The notes: generated by a model not told the origin, from the letters alone. DNA of 64,000 nucleotides from Polytrichum commune (GCA_950295325.1 OX485803.1:36409554-36473553), one strand, 5' to 3'. Positions 33,552 to 47,554 are shown, numbered from the stretch's first letter. Made by a program: numbers and translations.

Positions 33552-36500
33552 ATGGCGCATCTGGGCGATGGTGGTTTTACGGACAGCAGCTCTCGAGGCT
33601 GCAGCTCCGTCAGTCCTGAATTAGGGGAAAGAAGCGACGATGCGTTGAACTTGGAGGTAGAAGAACGATCAAAGGTTACACATTATCATGTTGATACGGG
33701 ATTATTTCCACTGCGAGATACAGAACTTGGACGCTCCATTGGGAAGGCAATGGATGATGAGCAACGCGCATTTTATGATATTGGCAGTGTCGCATCCAAC
33801 AACGGATCTGACCGCGACTCGGAATTTGATACCGGTAAGTATTTCGTGTAAATACATATCTGTACACATAACACATCGTGTGAGAATCAAACCAAAGATG
33901 AAGGAGAAACTTGTATAAAAACATTTAAGTGATTCACTCCTAATCCACATCTACAGACACAAACTAAAATCCTACGTAGCCCAAGAAACTTAGAGGATGC
34001 CAACTTAACTCGAAAGACGTGATGATTTGACCCACGATATTACGTCACATAACAGGTAACTCCCAATTGGAGAAGGACGCCAACGCTGGAGCGGAATCTT
34101 GGCGCAGTGGAATTTGCAAAGAAGCTGGACAACATGAACTGGAAACCCCAAACCCGAAGATTGAAATCACACAAACTGCTCTTTCCGAGAGTCCTCATGT
34201 CACTGAAGAAGAACTCAAACCTAAAACCTCTAAACCCTCATGCAACAAGCTGTTGGAGGTTACAGGAAGAAATTGTCACATGCACTCATGTAAGGGGAGC
34301 GATCAGAGGCTTATGGAAGAAACGATTAGGGTCATACCCGCCGCAGTGCCGAAATTGAGATTTTCAGCTCCTGGTGGATCGTTGGTGGAGCAACTGAAGA
34401 AGATTGACCTAAGCGCTGATGGAGGGACACTCAAATTCTCCAACCGCTCCCTCAGCGAAAGTAGTGAGTAAATTGATGCGTATAACTTCGTCTGAATGTA
34501 TAGGTGTGTAGAGATAGTGTGGTTTCTCGAATAAACTAAAATTTTGGCTTTGTTTTCTAACGACATCCACATTCTTTGTGAATAGATTGTACACTTCCAT
34601 GTCTATAGATTGTTATAGATTGTTGTGGATGGCCACTGGTCAAATGGCTTGCCACCATGTGGCTATTGCCATGTTCGTGATTCGTTTCTATTGCATTCTA
34701 ATACATGTAAGTTGCTTTTTTTTAATCTCTTTGTATCGAGTATGTAACCTAAATGCTCTCAGGGGTGAACTATCTCTCTTGATTTTTAAAATTTTTTGAG
34801 CATTTTACGAAGTTACCTTTATCTGTTGATGTTTGACCATTGATACTCACAAGGGTATCTATATATATATGTACATTGCCTGAAATTTGAGGAAATTTTG
34901 ACCTAATCCTTTTGGTCGGAGTGGATATGGCGACAGGTTGTGCAGCAATACTGAACGCTGTCAAGAACAATGACAAGCTCACCGAACTTGACCTCAGTGG
35001 TACTGTCCTTCATCTTCAGGCTGCATTTGAGCAAATTTCTTCATGATCAATTTCTGTCAGATGACTTCATTGTGTTTCTTTGGTATCACAAACAACCAAA
35101 GTAGATTCATATATTAACACTGAGTTCACATTGACTTCATCACATCAAACTACAACATCAATCGAATCAATGCCTACTAAGCATAGGGTTGCACTTTTAC
35201 TCTTTGGTTTCTCTATTTTGTACCTGCAAGACCTGATGAGAAGTTGAGATGAGTTGAATCAATGTTGAATAAATTCATTTAGCCAAATTGTTGAATTAGC
35301 ACTGAAAATTCATTAAACCCTGAAAGGTATGTATCATCAACACTAACTACTCCTGTGGTCACTTGGAAGGCAGGGTGCAACATACAAAAGGGCGATGACC
35401 TTGCCTTGCTTGTCCACAGCGCCCCTGCCTTGAGGAGGTTCATCCCCACCTTCAAAAATGTTGAGACTGGGAGGAATCTTTGAATTTTTTTGGTGCTCCT
35501 TTCAACGATTAATTAAGGTGATTGGGTCTGCAGTTGAAATACTTAAAAATAATTGTGCAGGTTAGGGTTGGAGTGGAACAAGTTGGGCTTAGCTCGCACA
35601 GGGATTGCTGCTCTCTCCTCTGCAATTGCCTCTGCTCGTTCTTTACGAGAGGTGCGCCTTCAACATTAATGTCTTCCCTTTCAATATTCTACCTGTCGTG
35701 GTATTGTTTTGTGAATTGCAAATGAATTGACTTGAGAGAGAGATGACTCCAACGTTGCCACTGGCGTGAATTATGGTGTTGCTTCATCTTTGAGTTGGTA
35801 ACTCTATATGCAATCCCAAAAAGGCATCATGGAAATTAGAGGGCCCCCAAAGACTACCACCTCCTTTCACAGGTGAACACCTTGAATGGGTGTGGACGTG
35901 TGGACAAGCTGGTCGGCACCTATCTCCCCCAAGGCCAAGCCCCTAGGTTCTCATGTAGTTGGTTGAAAATGTCTGGTTTATATTGGATACCCCCAATATT
36001 AGGTGGACCAAGAAAGAAGAAAGAAAGAGGATTCCAATGTTGCCACTTGCATAAATTATGGTGTTGCTTCATTTTCAAGTTCCTCTAAAGTCTATATGTA
36101 ATCCAAGCCTTTTAAAATGTGGAATTTTATTTTTATACGCCACATTTAGATAATATAAGGTTTTTAGGACGCTGAAAATAAGAAGTGAATGTTTTGTCTG
36201 GAAACGTTGCGCAGACGTGTCATTGGAGGTGGTCTCTGTTATGACACTACCGTTGATGACTAGGTCTCCGTAGAGTCGTAGACCCAACCTCGTCGTTGAC
36301 GGCGCCCAGTCGTCGTAGAGGGAACCCGACTCCAAACTCCGCATTGATAAGCAGGATCATACAATGTTCTTCAATTCGGGATGGGATGATATGAAGGGAC
36401 GCTTTGAGCATTAGCGAATGTTCTGCGGTGGATTTGCAAATGCTTTCGCCAGCACAACAAGCGTTGAGTCGGATTTTAGCATTCTGAAATGGGAAAAATA

Positions 36501-39500
36501 TGACTTTCGACAGTCAATGATGAACCTGATGCTAGAGGGCATCTTTCAGGCCAAGCAAGGCCGTGTTGTGATGGGAATTCCTGTTCCGATTGGGTTCGAT
36601 GATGGCACTGGGGCCCAATAGAACGAGCAACTGGCACTTTTACAACTCACGTCACGAAGATTGATTAATTTCGAGGCAATTTGCCACTTTTTATATATTG
36701 CTGATTTTGAAGGTTTTTGGACGCCGAAGTTAAGCTAAAAGCGGAAAATTTGGCTTTTTCCATATCTTAGGAGGCCTGATGTAATCCCAAAACATACATT
36801 AGAAGAATTAGAGGGGCCACAAAGACTACTGCCTTTTGAGGGAATGGGCAAGCCCCATCCTATCTCCCCCAAAGGCAAGCCTTGGGTTTCCACATGGGTG
36901 GTTGAAAATATTTAGTTCACCTGCATACCCCGACTATGACTAGGTGGACCATAAGGTGGTAGGGTGCACCAAAATTCAAGTGGTAGGGGAGGTCAAACAC
37001 CCAAGTACTATTCTAGCCTTAGGCAGCTTAACCTTGGAGTTCCCATGGGATCTGGGTTAAGGCCTTTGGTTTTAAGCCAATATACAAATTAACTAGTTGT
37101 TGATTTATCAGGTGGATCTGAGGAGCAACCGGATAGGACCATCCACTGCAGCAGCCTTGGCACATGCACTTCGCGGAAATACGAATTTGACATGCCTTGG
37201 TATTTCAAGGTCCCACTGCCTCCATCTTCCCTCATATTTCGTCATAGTTAGCCTTCTGCTTGGAATGTCTGGTTTTCAAGGCTTGTTACTAGGGTTTGGG
37301 ATTCATTAGAGTTGTAATTAATACCTTCACAACCACAACAAAAAAACTCTGAATTCATATATTTGCATTGATTTCACATCAATGCAATCACATCAAACTA
37401 TAACATTAGAGTTACCCTCTAACTCAACATGACTTTTGGTCGGGAGTTGGTTATTATGTTCGGAAGGTTTTTGGTTCATGCTTGGAGGTGGTGTGGAGGT
37501 TTGAACAAAGAAGATTCTATAATGGTTCATTGAGGGTTGAACTCATTTAGCACTAAATGTGTTGGGCCTTAGTAAGCTGGAATAGGTTGCTCTTCATCTA
37601 ATTTCAAACACTACCTCTGAGCATGCACTACAAGTGGAAAGTATTTATTGATATTGTAAGTGAAACAACTGATGGAAAATTGTAAGGGACCAGCTCCCGA
37701 CAAAAAGTCCCATTGAGTTAGAGGATAACATTATTTTGATTTCCCAATTCAGCTGGTCCAGAACCATACATTGAATCACGAACATGTGAAAAATGAATTG
37801 CTCCTTCATTTCGTCCAGGGTTCACTAACAGAATGGGAATGCAAATGCCAACATAGATTTGATGTGGAATGACATCGGTGCAAGTGGGGCCATGGCTTTG
37901 CTGGGGATGCTGGAGAGGAATCATACTCTCACCGAGCTTCGGTTGGCTGGAAACAGCATACCAGATCCGCTTCAAGCACAAATAGGTAATCCTTTCAAGC
38001 ACAGAAACAGAAGTGTAATATGTTAGTGCAGAGGAATGCTTGCTCATTCGATGATGTTGAGCAGAGACATGGCTTCATTGCTGGGAAACCTGTTCAAAAC
38101 TTGCCGTCTTGCTGACTTGAAAAGGACTCTGAATCCTGGAGGTTCACTACCCATCCGCGTTACAAGGGAATTCTATGGGGTATAAGATATGGCATATTAT
38201 GGGAGTGTTTTGTCAATCTAGATGAAATATTGGAAACTTTCTGAGATTTTTCTTTCAATTATGTTTTGAAACACCCTATGTTACTTATAACCTCCATCAC
38301 GTTGTAAGGGACGTATATTAAAATTTAGAGTTGTATATTTCTTTGCCTCAAAAAAAGCTACGGAACCTTTATTTGAACGCCAATAGTTTTGTAATTTGAA
38401 ATCACAGTGACCTCCCTTACCTCTGAATGCTTCAAAATTAAGAGCTCTAGTCGATGCAGTCACTACAACACACACCTTTTCACCACCTTAAGAATAAAGA
38501 CTCAAATTGTGCCGCACTGGGTGCAGAGAGGTTGCTAGAGAGAAATCGTGCTGAGAAGCAGGCGAATCAGGTTCCCCATAAAAACCAACCACTCATTATT
38601 TGTTATTTTTAATGAATTGGCAGCATTGTGAACAGAAAATCATCATTCTAATACAGCTTCGAGTTAACATGATGAAAGTAGATGGAAAGGAAGAGGTGAA
38701 GCATTGTTTCATGCATGTATGAGGGACTCTGCTTGTGTGTGTGGTCAATTATTCTTTTTCAAGTTATGATTAGACAAGCAAAGAAGCTCTTTCATTTGAT
38801 TATACAGCTGTTTTTTCAAGAATCAGAGCCTAGGAGAACGTTGTGCACATCCATCTTCCCGTGCAGAAGCAGAGGTGCAATCTACCTGTGCAAATGAAGT
38901 TCCGGAGTCTGAGATAAACAACCTCCGAAAAGGGCTTGTAGGCTTCTATTCCTCACTGTCCCAACCAATTAAGAATGAAAGAAAGATGGCTACGATGTTG
39001 CCACTGGCATGACTTATGTGTTGCTTCATCTTCGAGTTTGTCCAAGTCCATATTGACTCCCAAAATGGACATCACAAGATTTAGGGGGCCTCGAAGACTA
39101 CTGCCTCTTTTCATAGGCATACACCTTGAATGGGTGCAAACAAGGCGGCCCCCAAGGGCAAGCCCCTAGGTCCCCACATGATTGGTTGAAAATATTTGGT
39201 ACACCCGGATACTCCCACTGTGATTGGGTGGACCATAGGTGGTAGAGTGCAACGGTAACGAAGTGCAAGGAAGGTCACCCATTTGTCCCAAGTACCAAAT
39301 TATCATTGACAGGGGGTGAAGGAATTCTGTACCAAGACCAGTGTGTGGCTCTTCAATAGTTCTTTATGCTTGACTTTGTGCTGTTTCAATCCACAACCCC
39401 ATCTAATTAGTTTGTCATTTACCACGTATTTACGAGTATTCTCAAGGCATTTTCTATCAAAACTCCATGTTGTGTCTCAATCTGGATGTTCTATCACTAC

Positions 39501-42500
39501 ATAGCTCCCAATCCTTGAAAATCTATGCAGACCTGACTACAAATTTTCCTCTTAATTAATCTCCATATGGATAAGTGTTTTGATCGGATGCTCAAGTACA
39601 GCAGGCGGGGTTTGGGTGTGCAGGCAACTTTAAGAACTGACTTCAGGGAGCTACAACAACAAAAGAAAGCAGTAGAGACAGAATTACAGGTAAAATAATA
39701 CATCAGGATAGCCATGTGGGGACAGAAAGATAACACCGTGGAGTGGAGCCAAACAATCTATGCATTCTAATGGAAAGTTCGTCTAAGAGTAGTTGCCTCC
39801 TACATATCTTCTCCCATGCTTTGGCCTTGAATTTCTCACCTGGTGCCACATAGTAACTACAAACAAAATAGAGCCTAAGAAAGTAAACTACAACTTCTGC
39901 AACTATTCCCACCTACTCCAAAGTAAGTTGTGGTTGTGGTTGTGGTTGTCATTAATGCACCATTTCCCTCTTTATCCCTTGAAAATAAAATTCAAGAAAG
40001 TAAACTACAACCATCAACTTGTGAGGGGTAAGCACAATGATCTTATTGTTACTGATGTGAAATTGTTACCAGACTTCCCAAACTAAACTCAGGGAGGAGA
40101 TCATGCGAGCGAAACACAAAGATCAAGAGACTGAGGAGGCTAAAATGGAACTCGATAGACTAAAGCAGGTGAGAATTAGGCGGCACTTGTTAATTTATTC
40201 AGATGAAGTTGCCATTGCATTGGACTGTGCCTTCACAGCGGATGAGCCCCGTCAGAACAATGTTGTAAACAGTAGATTGAGCCCAATAGACTCACCAGGC
40301 AATGTAATGGAGGTATAACTTAACACGATTTGATGTTTTTTTTTTTAATGTGGTGATCATGATTTTCCAATCACCAGCAAGGTCAGTAGATACTTACCAA
40401 TCAATGTTTGAGCAGGAGATGGTTGGCCTTCAAGAGAAGATGCATGCCACTGAAACTGATGCCACCCAAAGAGTGAAAGTACTCAGTGTAAGTCACTTCT
40501 GATCAACATTGTGACCTTATTAAGTTTCACAATCTCGCTAGAACGAAGCAATCCATGTGGAACTCCTTTTCTAGATTTTTGATTGGCACATTGCAAATTG
40601 TGTACCTATTAACAACAGTGACATCTTGCATCAATACTTTCATTTGAAGTTCTTAAATTTTGAATTCCATGTTGTGATCACCCAGACTGAGTTGTTGGTC
40701 AGGAAAGAAGGGGAGGAAGCAGCTCAAGAACGTGAGGCAGACACGAAACGGGAGAACATGCATATTGCAGACCAGGTTAAGCCTGGGAGGTTTCCCTTTG
40801 GGAGATATAAATCAGTGTTGGTTTGGTATTGTCTTCTTTTGATACTATTCGGGTATCTATAATGAGGATTTCACATTTTTTTGATACTAGTAGGGTATGG
40901 GTATTTGACAGTATTTTGTTTTCAATACTATTCGGGGTTATATACCATGCAAAAACCTTCATATCTAGGCAAAATCACCCTAGTATCCATATGGCTTAGA
41001 ATGGTATTGACCCAAATAATAACACAAGTATACAAAGATTCTCCACCTTGATATACCCACCAAATATCAATATTTGACTAGTATCACATTTTGCACGGGT
41101 GATTCTTCGATACCCTTATTGATGTTGATTATTGATACCATGCATTATATACCAAATCAGCACTGGAATTTTCAGGGGCTATGAAGTAATGCACATATCC
41201 ATTAGATATTCCACATATTTGATGAATATTTTTGGAATATATCTAATATGTTCTCAAAATAAATATTTTCAGTACCCTACTTTTTTTCTAGTGGTTTTAT
41301 AATTTTTACTTTGGCACATTAAGTAGGACCTATCTTTGACCGCATCGCATTTTCAAGTGAACATCCGTAACCCTTCAAAAGGTTAAGTGATATGGTCCTT
41401 TTACTAGCTTGATGCACAGACCTAAGTAGTATAGAAAGAGACTATAAGGGTCCAGAACATCACCATGAGACCTTATGTTAGCCATATGCTAGCTACACAA
41501 CAACATGCAATCTGCATTAGAAGTATTGTGGACTTGTTTTTGATAAGAATTACGTGGTCAAATTGTAAGGATAATTTTATGGTATTTAGTCATCCTTGCA
41601 TATTCTCAATTCTTTTGGTGGGTTACCCCATGGCAGCTAACAAGGCTGCGTGAAGACAGTGCAGCACAGATACAACAGCTAGAAGGTGTGTCAGTAATAA
41701 TGTTTAAGGTTACCTTGAAAGACAGTCTTTGTTTGAATCATTCAGCACATGTATAACAACAGTTATAAACAATGTAACGGTTACAATCATTTCAGTTGCA
41801 ATTGAACTATGTGTGATGCCATATTTATAAAGTAGAGATTAGTAACTTCTTAATAACGACTTCTTTCTAGAATCTTGGTGCTTAGTAAGAATCAAGGGAA
41901 CTTCCAGAGATGTTTTTGGTAGACTAATGCGGAATGTCACCATTCATAATAACTTGCCATGAATGGTGTATATTATAGCAAGATCTAGGAAGGATTCCGA
42001 TCTCAACATGCGCGTTGTCCATAAAATGGAAGCTTCTATTTTCCAACGAGACCAGAAACATCTTGAAGAGGTCCAAATAAATATTATTTCTCTCATCATT
42101 AATTCCTAACTTACTTGAATATAGTCCTCCAATTGAGCTTCTGTTATCATGAAAGTTCTTGGACATCAGAAATGTGGTTAGATCTCTAAGCCACGTTTGC
42201 CTTGTGATCTCCCATTCTAACCTATATTTCCAACACCAGTAACATCTAGTTTAAAATGCTTTTCTGATTCTGCAGGTAGAGGCAATGAGATCCAAGTTTG
42301 TGGCTGAAATTAATCTTCTAAAGTCTGCAAAAGACAGCCTGGCAAGTGTGAGTTGGCTGGGCAATACTATGTAATATATGTGAAACCTTAACTAGGCTAG
42401 TCTAAGGTATGTGGGTGTTATTCAGTTCATTTTTCATGTTCTCTAACTCTACCAATTAGATTTTATATGACAAACTTGTGTTGCATTAGCAAATCTATGA

Positions 42501-45500
42501 TGAACCATCACCAAAATCTAGTTTGAAAATCGGACTTTCTCTAATTTAGTTATGGTTATCGGAAGCGCATGTTTGTCGTTTCCTTAACTGAATACATAGG
42601 GCCTCCTAATGTGTTCATTTTGAGTGTGGAGTAATTAATAAAATTTAAAGACGTAATCCAATGTCTTTTAAACATGTGTCTTTATGGTCTTTGTTGATTG
42701 ATTCTTACTGAACCACACACCAATCAAATATAGGGGTCCGATTAAGAAAAGTAACCAAGTAACACCTGCATACCTTACTCATAATCAAGTTCGTTGGAGA
42801 CTATAGGATCTCTACATTTTTACTTAGAGTTGGATGATGAATCATCATTGTTAGTTGGGCTTTTATTATCAATCTATTTCAATTCAAATAATGTGAAGGT
42901 TTTATCAATAATTTTTGCATCAGCTATTTTATCAAAACGCCTTACCACAATGATTATTGTTTTCATTCTCTCAGGAGGTAGAGAGGCACAAATCTGCAGT
43001 CGAGATTTTCAATCAACGACTTGCAAATCAAGCACAGATACTGAAGCAGGAAAAGGTTTGTTCACATTGGCCTATCCCAGATTCAACAAATATCAATGTC
43101 TAAAAAAGCACAAGAAGAAATTATTGGAATATGTTTGTTATATGTGTCGTTCCGTGACTCTGAGCTTTTCACCTTTCAGGAGGCAGCCCAACAGGACCTG
43201 AAAAGTCAAATTGCAACACTCAAGATCGACATAGAAAGGCAGCAGGTGAACTTGATTACTCTGCTCTAACAGAGAGGTATTTTTCATATGTTTCTCGAAA
43301 ACATGAGCACGATTGCACTGCAATCCAAAACTCAACGTGATGGTTAAACTGGTTGAGCAACAGAGTTAGGTTGTAGGATAACTCGATTTCTCCTTACCTT
43401 GCATGTTCTTCGGTTGTGCTGATACAGAACCAACTGGAGGATAAGGACTTGGAGCACTCCAAAATGAAACAGGTTAATAGTGATTTTAGTCTTGTGTTCA
43501 GACCATACTCAGTCACGTGAAGCACTTGTCTATGCTGAAACTTCTGATTGCCAAACTTGGACGCAACAAGTTGACCCTTAATTGCCTGAGGAGGCCCCCT
43601 TGGGACTTTTCATTGCAATGGTTGATCATATGGAACATGCTCAGGCAATAAAGGGTAAATACAACATTTTACTTGTTACTTCACTTAATTTCTTTATTTC
43701 CAGGGGACTGGGTGGTATTCATACATGTTACCATGATACTTGACTTAACAAGTTCTTGGCCATGGGATGTTGGATTTGGCAGAGGTTTTCAGCAACTATT
43801 CAGGAGATGGAGAATGAGATCAAGAAGGAAAGAACATTAGTTTGTCGAGCTGAGCTCATCAAAACCAGTACTGAACATAAAATGGAAGTAATGGCAGTGA
43901 ACATGGTACGCCATGCATCAACTTTGCATCCCTATTTTTCTTTTCAATACAATTACATAATTGTTGTTGGTTTTTTCCATTCTATCTTTTCCAATTTTTC
44001 CTCCCGGCTGAGGCATATTCCCTCTTTTCTATGCAAATAGGTTGGACTACAAAACAAGCTAAAAATCTCGTCTGTTGCATCATTAGGATTTTGTGTACAT
44101 AAATTCAAAAAGCATTCATGGGGGCAGGAGCATCTGAAGGAGAAGATCAAAGCAGAACAAGTGAAGGTGACATTTGTAGAAGAAAAGTTGCAAGCTGAGG
44201 AGGCCAAACACTCTAAGAGCTTGACAGCATTGACAACCCAAGTAAAGCCTCCTTCAAAAGACCATTCTTATGTTCACGAAAACAAATACATAAGCCATGC
44301 AGTTCAACGAAGAATGACTTATTCACTTTATTCCTTAGATGGGTCTTAAATGATGACTTTGTTTAATTAGCCTACTTCTCCTAGGATATGAAAGGCGCGA
44401 TTACCGAGATGGAAGGCCATAGCCACTTTCCTCATAGTTTTCGGAGCTCATAATAATATCTTATTCATCATTAAAGTGAAGATTCTTATGCTCATTAAGT
44501 GGTTATTATAGATCGCCTCAATCAAGTTGACTGTTGAGCCACACTTAACCACATACGACTCAAATATAGGTGTCCAATTAAGAGAAGTAACTGAATTAGG
44601 CACGTCTACCTTAATGGATGCTATTTCAATATGCTATTGAATGCTTATAATTCAACCTGTGAAGATTATATAGCACATGGAGGACCAAGAGAGGATTGGA
44701 GAAAAGCTGCTCGTCTCACATAAACAACTTGAAGCTGCAAACCTGCTGATCAAGGAGGTAATACATCGATTTATCTTTCATGAATGCTCTTTATAAGTGT
44801 TTCATCAATCAATATTAATTTTATGGAAAGTCTTCGGACTGGAAGACAAAGGAATCAGAGTTACAGTCAATACTTGGAAGCTACAAACTGATTAGTGTAG
44901 ATGGCAATGACATTGAAACTTTTGACAGAACCTCTTAGAATTTTCAGCATCATATACACCTTCAGGGAAATTGTGGTGCGAAACTCTGCCTGTATCTTTT
45001 ATCCATTATCCTTACATCAGCAATGACCTCTTTCAACAATGTAACCTAGTGGACACAGAAAAAACATTTAAAAGTTTCAACTTCTGGAAGGCTTGCAAGT
45101 GCAGATGCAAGCAGAGCATGAAAGAAGGATGAAAGATTTGGAGATGCAATTGAAATCAGCTGAAAGCAGAGTCTTGGAATGGATTCAACAGCAATTCTCA
45201 GCCCTGCAGTTGGCATTGAACTTTCATTATTCCGTCCCAGCAATGGACTTGTATTCACCTAAACTGGGAAAAAAACCCTTCAACTTCTAAAACTCTTAAT
45301 TACATTTATGAGCTTCATAAACTACAAGAATTAAACAGACATGCTCATATTTCTAGCAAGTTTGGGACCTCAGCATGCTTCAGATTCTGAACAATTCTTA
45401 ATTATCAACTCTAACTTGTTATCAACTAGGAATTTCCGTGTAGGCAGTATGCATGAGTATATACCACCTGACACTAGTCTCTTTCTTTTTGCTTGAACCA

Positions 45501-46217
45501 GAAGCACATATTAAGGTCGACGTGCTTAATGTGATTTCTTATCTTAGTTGGACACATATACTTGAGAGGCATGTGGTTTGGTGTAGACCCAAGAATGGAT
45601 ACCAAAAAGATGTGTGTTTAGAAGAGATTGGACTCCATGCTTAAAAATAATAACCATTCTAGTCTCAATAGTCAACATAATTCGGGGGACCTATACGACC
45701 ATTCCATGAGCATGAGACCCATCTACCTTAAAGCATGATAAGAAATTCCTAACTTTTGTTTGCACCTTAGACATAAAAGACAACTTGAAATAAAGATGTG
45801 GAAAACTAACCTGTTGTTTTGTTGATATGTACAACCAGAGGAATGTTACCAGCCAATCAGATCAACCCCATGACAAAATCTGTGACTTCAGTTGGAACAT
45901 ACATTGAGCCAGCTCAAACCCACCATCATGTCTCAACATATGCACAGCCGCTTCCACCACCTCCACCTCCACCTGCACCTGCAAAAACATTTTTGTCACC
46001 GCCACCTCAGCCTCCACTGCCACCTCAACCTCCACCGCCACCTCAATCTTCAAGAAGCACTAGAAATTGTGATTTCCCAGAAATTGTTCATAGATTTACA
46101 CCATCACCCCTGTGTAGTGCCACTCTTGTGAAACCCGAGTATGAAGATTTTGTTGGAACAGTTGATGAGGACCTCGTCTCTAGTGGTGAAAGCAGCACCT
46201 GCAGCTACACAAGGTAA
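33552..46217 (+). CDS. LRRC45-like leucine-rich-repeat and coiled-coil protein
   Basis: My exon model: 33552-33834, 34056-34463, 34937-34999, 35374-35437, 35561-35651, 37112-37199, 37857-37985, 38527-38570, 38827-38937 (end uncertain), 39624-39689, 40097-40168, 40416-40487, 40686-40775, 41637-41685, 42280-42347, 42975-43055, 43180-43245, 43428-43472, 43783-43905, 44128-44241, 44674-44757, 45105-45250 (end uncertain) and 45839-46217. All phases agree; about 911 aa. Residues 1-230 are Ser-rich and unrecognised. Residues 231-375 are ribonuclease-inhibitor-type LRRs (KLTELDLSG, LGLEWNKLG, VDLRSNRIGPSTAAALAHAL, DLMWNDIGASGAMALL, LRLAGNSIP). Then comes a long Glu/Lys/Gln coiled coil (about 376-785). 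The tail is Pro-rich (PPPPPPPAP, PPQPPPPPQ). The LRR spacing and the EWN, DLR-N, WND and AGNSIP order match animal LRRC45, a centrosome-linker protein of about 670 aa. An AAG|GTAAAT donor at 46212 could extend the gene further. Role in plants is inferred, perhaps in the basal bodies of swimming sperm. Confidence 0.8.
35735..37020 (+). repeat. Dispersed repeat B copies in LRRC45-like intron 5
   Basis: Three copies: about 35735-36000, a partial at 36005-36110, and about 36765-37020. Shared blocks: caa.gttgccact, ttatggtgttgcttcat, gcaatcccaaaa, gagggccccaaagactac, tctcccccaa, gttgaaaat and ggtggacca. A fourth copy is at 38963-39310. Confidence 0.65.
38963..39310 (+). repeat. Dispersed repeat B, copy 4
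   Basis: In the intron after exon 9: atgttgccactggcatg, tgttgcttcatcttcgagttt, gactcccaaaatggacatca, gcctcgaagactactgcct, ccttgaatgggtg, gcaagcccctagg and ggtggaccata. Confidence 0.65.
39778..40010 (+). repeat. Dispersed repeat E, copy 2
   Basis: Intronic partner of 30892-31145. It also contains a (gtggtt)n tract near 39930-39950. Confidence 0.4.
40813..41165. mobile_element. 353-bp MITE with CAGTG ends in an LRRC45-like intron
   Basis: Left end CAGTGTTGGTTTGGTAT. The right end reversed is CAGTGCTGATTTGGTAT, so 15 of 17 terminal bases agree. The inside is AT-rich with repeated gatact and gatacca phrases. CAGTG ends are typical of hAT-type elements. I found no clear 8-bp target duplication. 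Confidence 0.65.
42656..42776 (-). mobile_element. MITE-like family A fragment in intron
   Basis: Reversed left end: tcttttaaacatgtgtcttt, gaaccacacaccaatcaaata, gggtccgattaagaaaagta. Confidence 0.55.
44346..44634 (-). mobile_element. MITE-like family A copy in intron, reversed
   Basis: Reversed copy with ends preserved: cttaaatgatgactttg and cttctcctaggatatgaaag at one side, aggcacgtctaccttaat at the other. The middle is shortened; the segment between gtgtgg and ctcaacagtcaac is missing. Confidence 0.65.
45513..45735 (+). mobile_element. MITE-like family A, internally deleted copy in intron
   Basis: Starts taaggtcgacgtgctta, then cttatcttagttggacacat, then the left half of the core. It ends gacccatctaccttaa after catgag, so the right half is deleted while both termini are kept. 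Confidence 0.7.
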
Positions 46218-47554
46218 ATCAAACACTGTACCATGTTAGAATCACTTACAAGATTAGAGGACAGAAAAATGAACAGAAGAATTGTTATGTTAAGTTGGCA
46301 TGTACACTGGTATCCCCTATTGGTGTGGGTTACCATTTGGAATGACTCGTTGCTATATTACTGAGAGTATCATATTCTATCAAGCAAGTTATATCCTGTA
46401 CCTTGACGTGCGTACTACTAGTTATTGATGTTGTATGAGTACATAATGATATTGTCATTATAAAGTGATACCAATGCGTAACTCCAAGTATTCACCCACA
46501 TTAATAGGTGATATTAGTGTAATGCTCTGTGCTAAGCAGGTTCAACATACCTGATCAAACCCTCGATTCTAATAAGAATCATGAGATTTTTACAAGATAA
46601 TGAGCACTGCGCCTCCACCCAATGTGTGCCTTCTATGTATGGGTTTTTTTAAATGGGCGAGATTCTACCACTACACAAAACATCTGCTTTATTGCGGCCC
46701 ACACAATTTACCATTGACCCACATTGAGTGTCTTACAATCACTCAGTGGCAACTAGAGTGGTGCTCCATGACAAGTCATGAAGACCACTTAATTTAGCAT
46801 GGCACACCAACTTTAATGCCACAATAAATCAGATGTGTTGTATAGCTGAGATGCACAGTGCACACCTGTAGCTCGAGGAATATTTTGCAACTACAGAAGG
46901 TGAAAGAGAAGTTCCTTAATGGCAAGGAAAACCTTGGACAATAATTTTCATATATGGCAGATGAGCATTTTCGTCATGTGTGGTTCTGATGAGATGCAGA
47001 TGAGATGCAGGTGAGATTCTCACAAGATGTACATGTGGAAGGCAACATAGACAAAACTCAAATGATCACATGACTTGACACCAGGGAGATATGGATATGA
47101 GGTATGAAGTATGAAGAAGCAATTTTATAAAGAGGAGAACTTCATTCAAACAACCTAAAAGTGGAGACACGCTCCTAATATCAAATTCAAACATAATGTG
47201 GCACATGAATTCCTCACCATAGAAGGTATGCCATACCTACACCAACCAAACCTTCAAGAACACCAAGAATCTGAGACCTGTGACAACTTTCCAACCTTTT
47301 GATGACTTGAGAATTGACATGATAAATTGGATTAACAATGATTGTGGCAATTTATAATCTTTTAAGTCTTTACAAGCCCAGATATACATACCTTCATGTA
47401 ACCTGCTCTATCAATCTGAATTGGTTTCTGGCTTCAGAAACCAATGTTTCATCTCTAATCAGGTTTTGTTGTCGATACCACATGTAAGCAATTGCAACAA
47501 CAACCACCACCACTCACATATAAGGTAAACCAGTGTTAATCCAACACCCCTGAA
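46218..47554. other. No gene recognised
   Basis: Downstream of the LRRC45-like stop. May include its 3' region or an extra exon. Nothing else identified. Confidence 0.35.

Noticed and set aside
45862-46131. Frames of 63 and 79 aa overlapping the proline-rich exon
   Set aside because: They are other-frame readings of the CCA/CCT-rich repeat (Glu/Val- or His/Leu-rich) and lack independent support.
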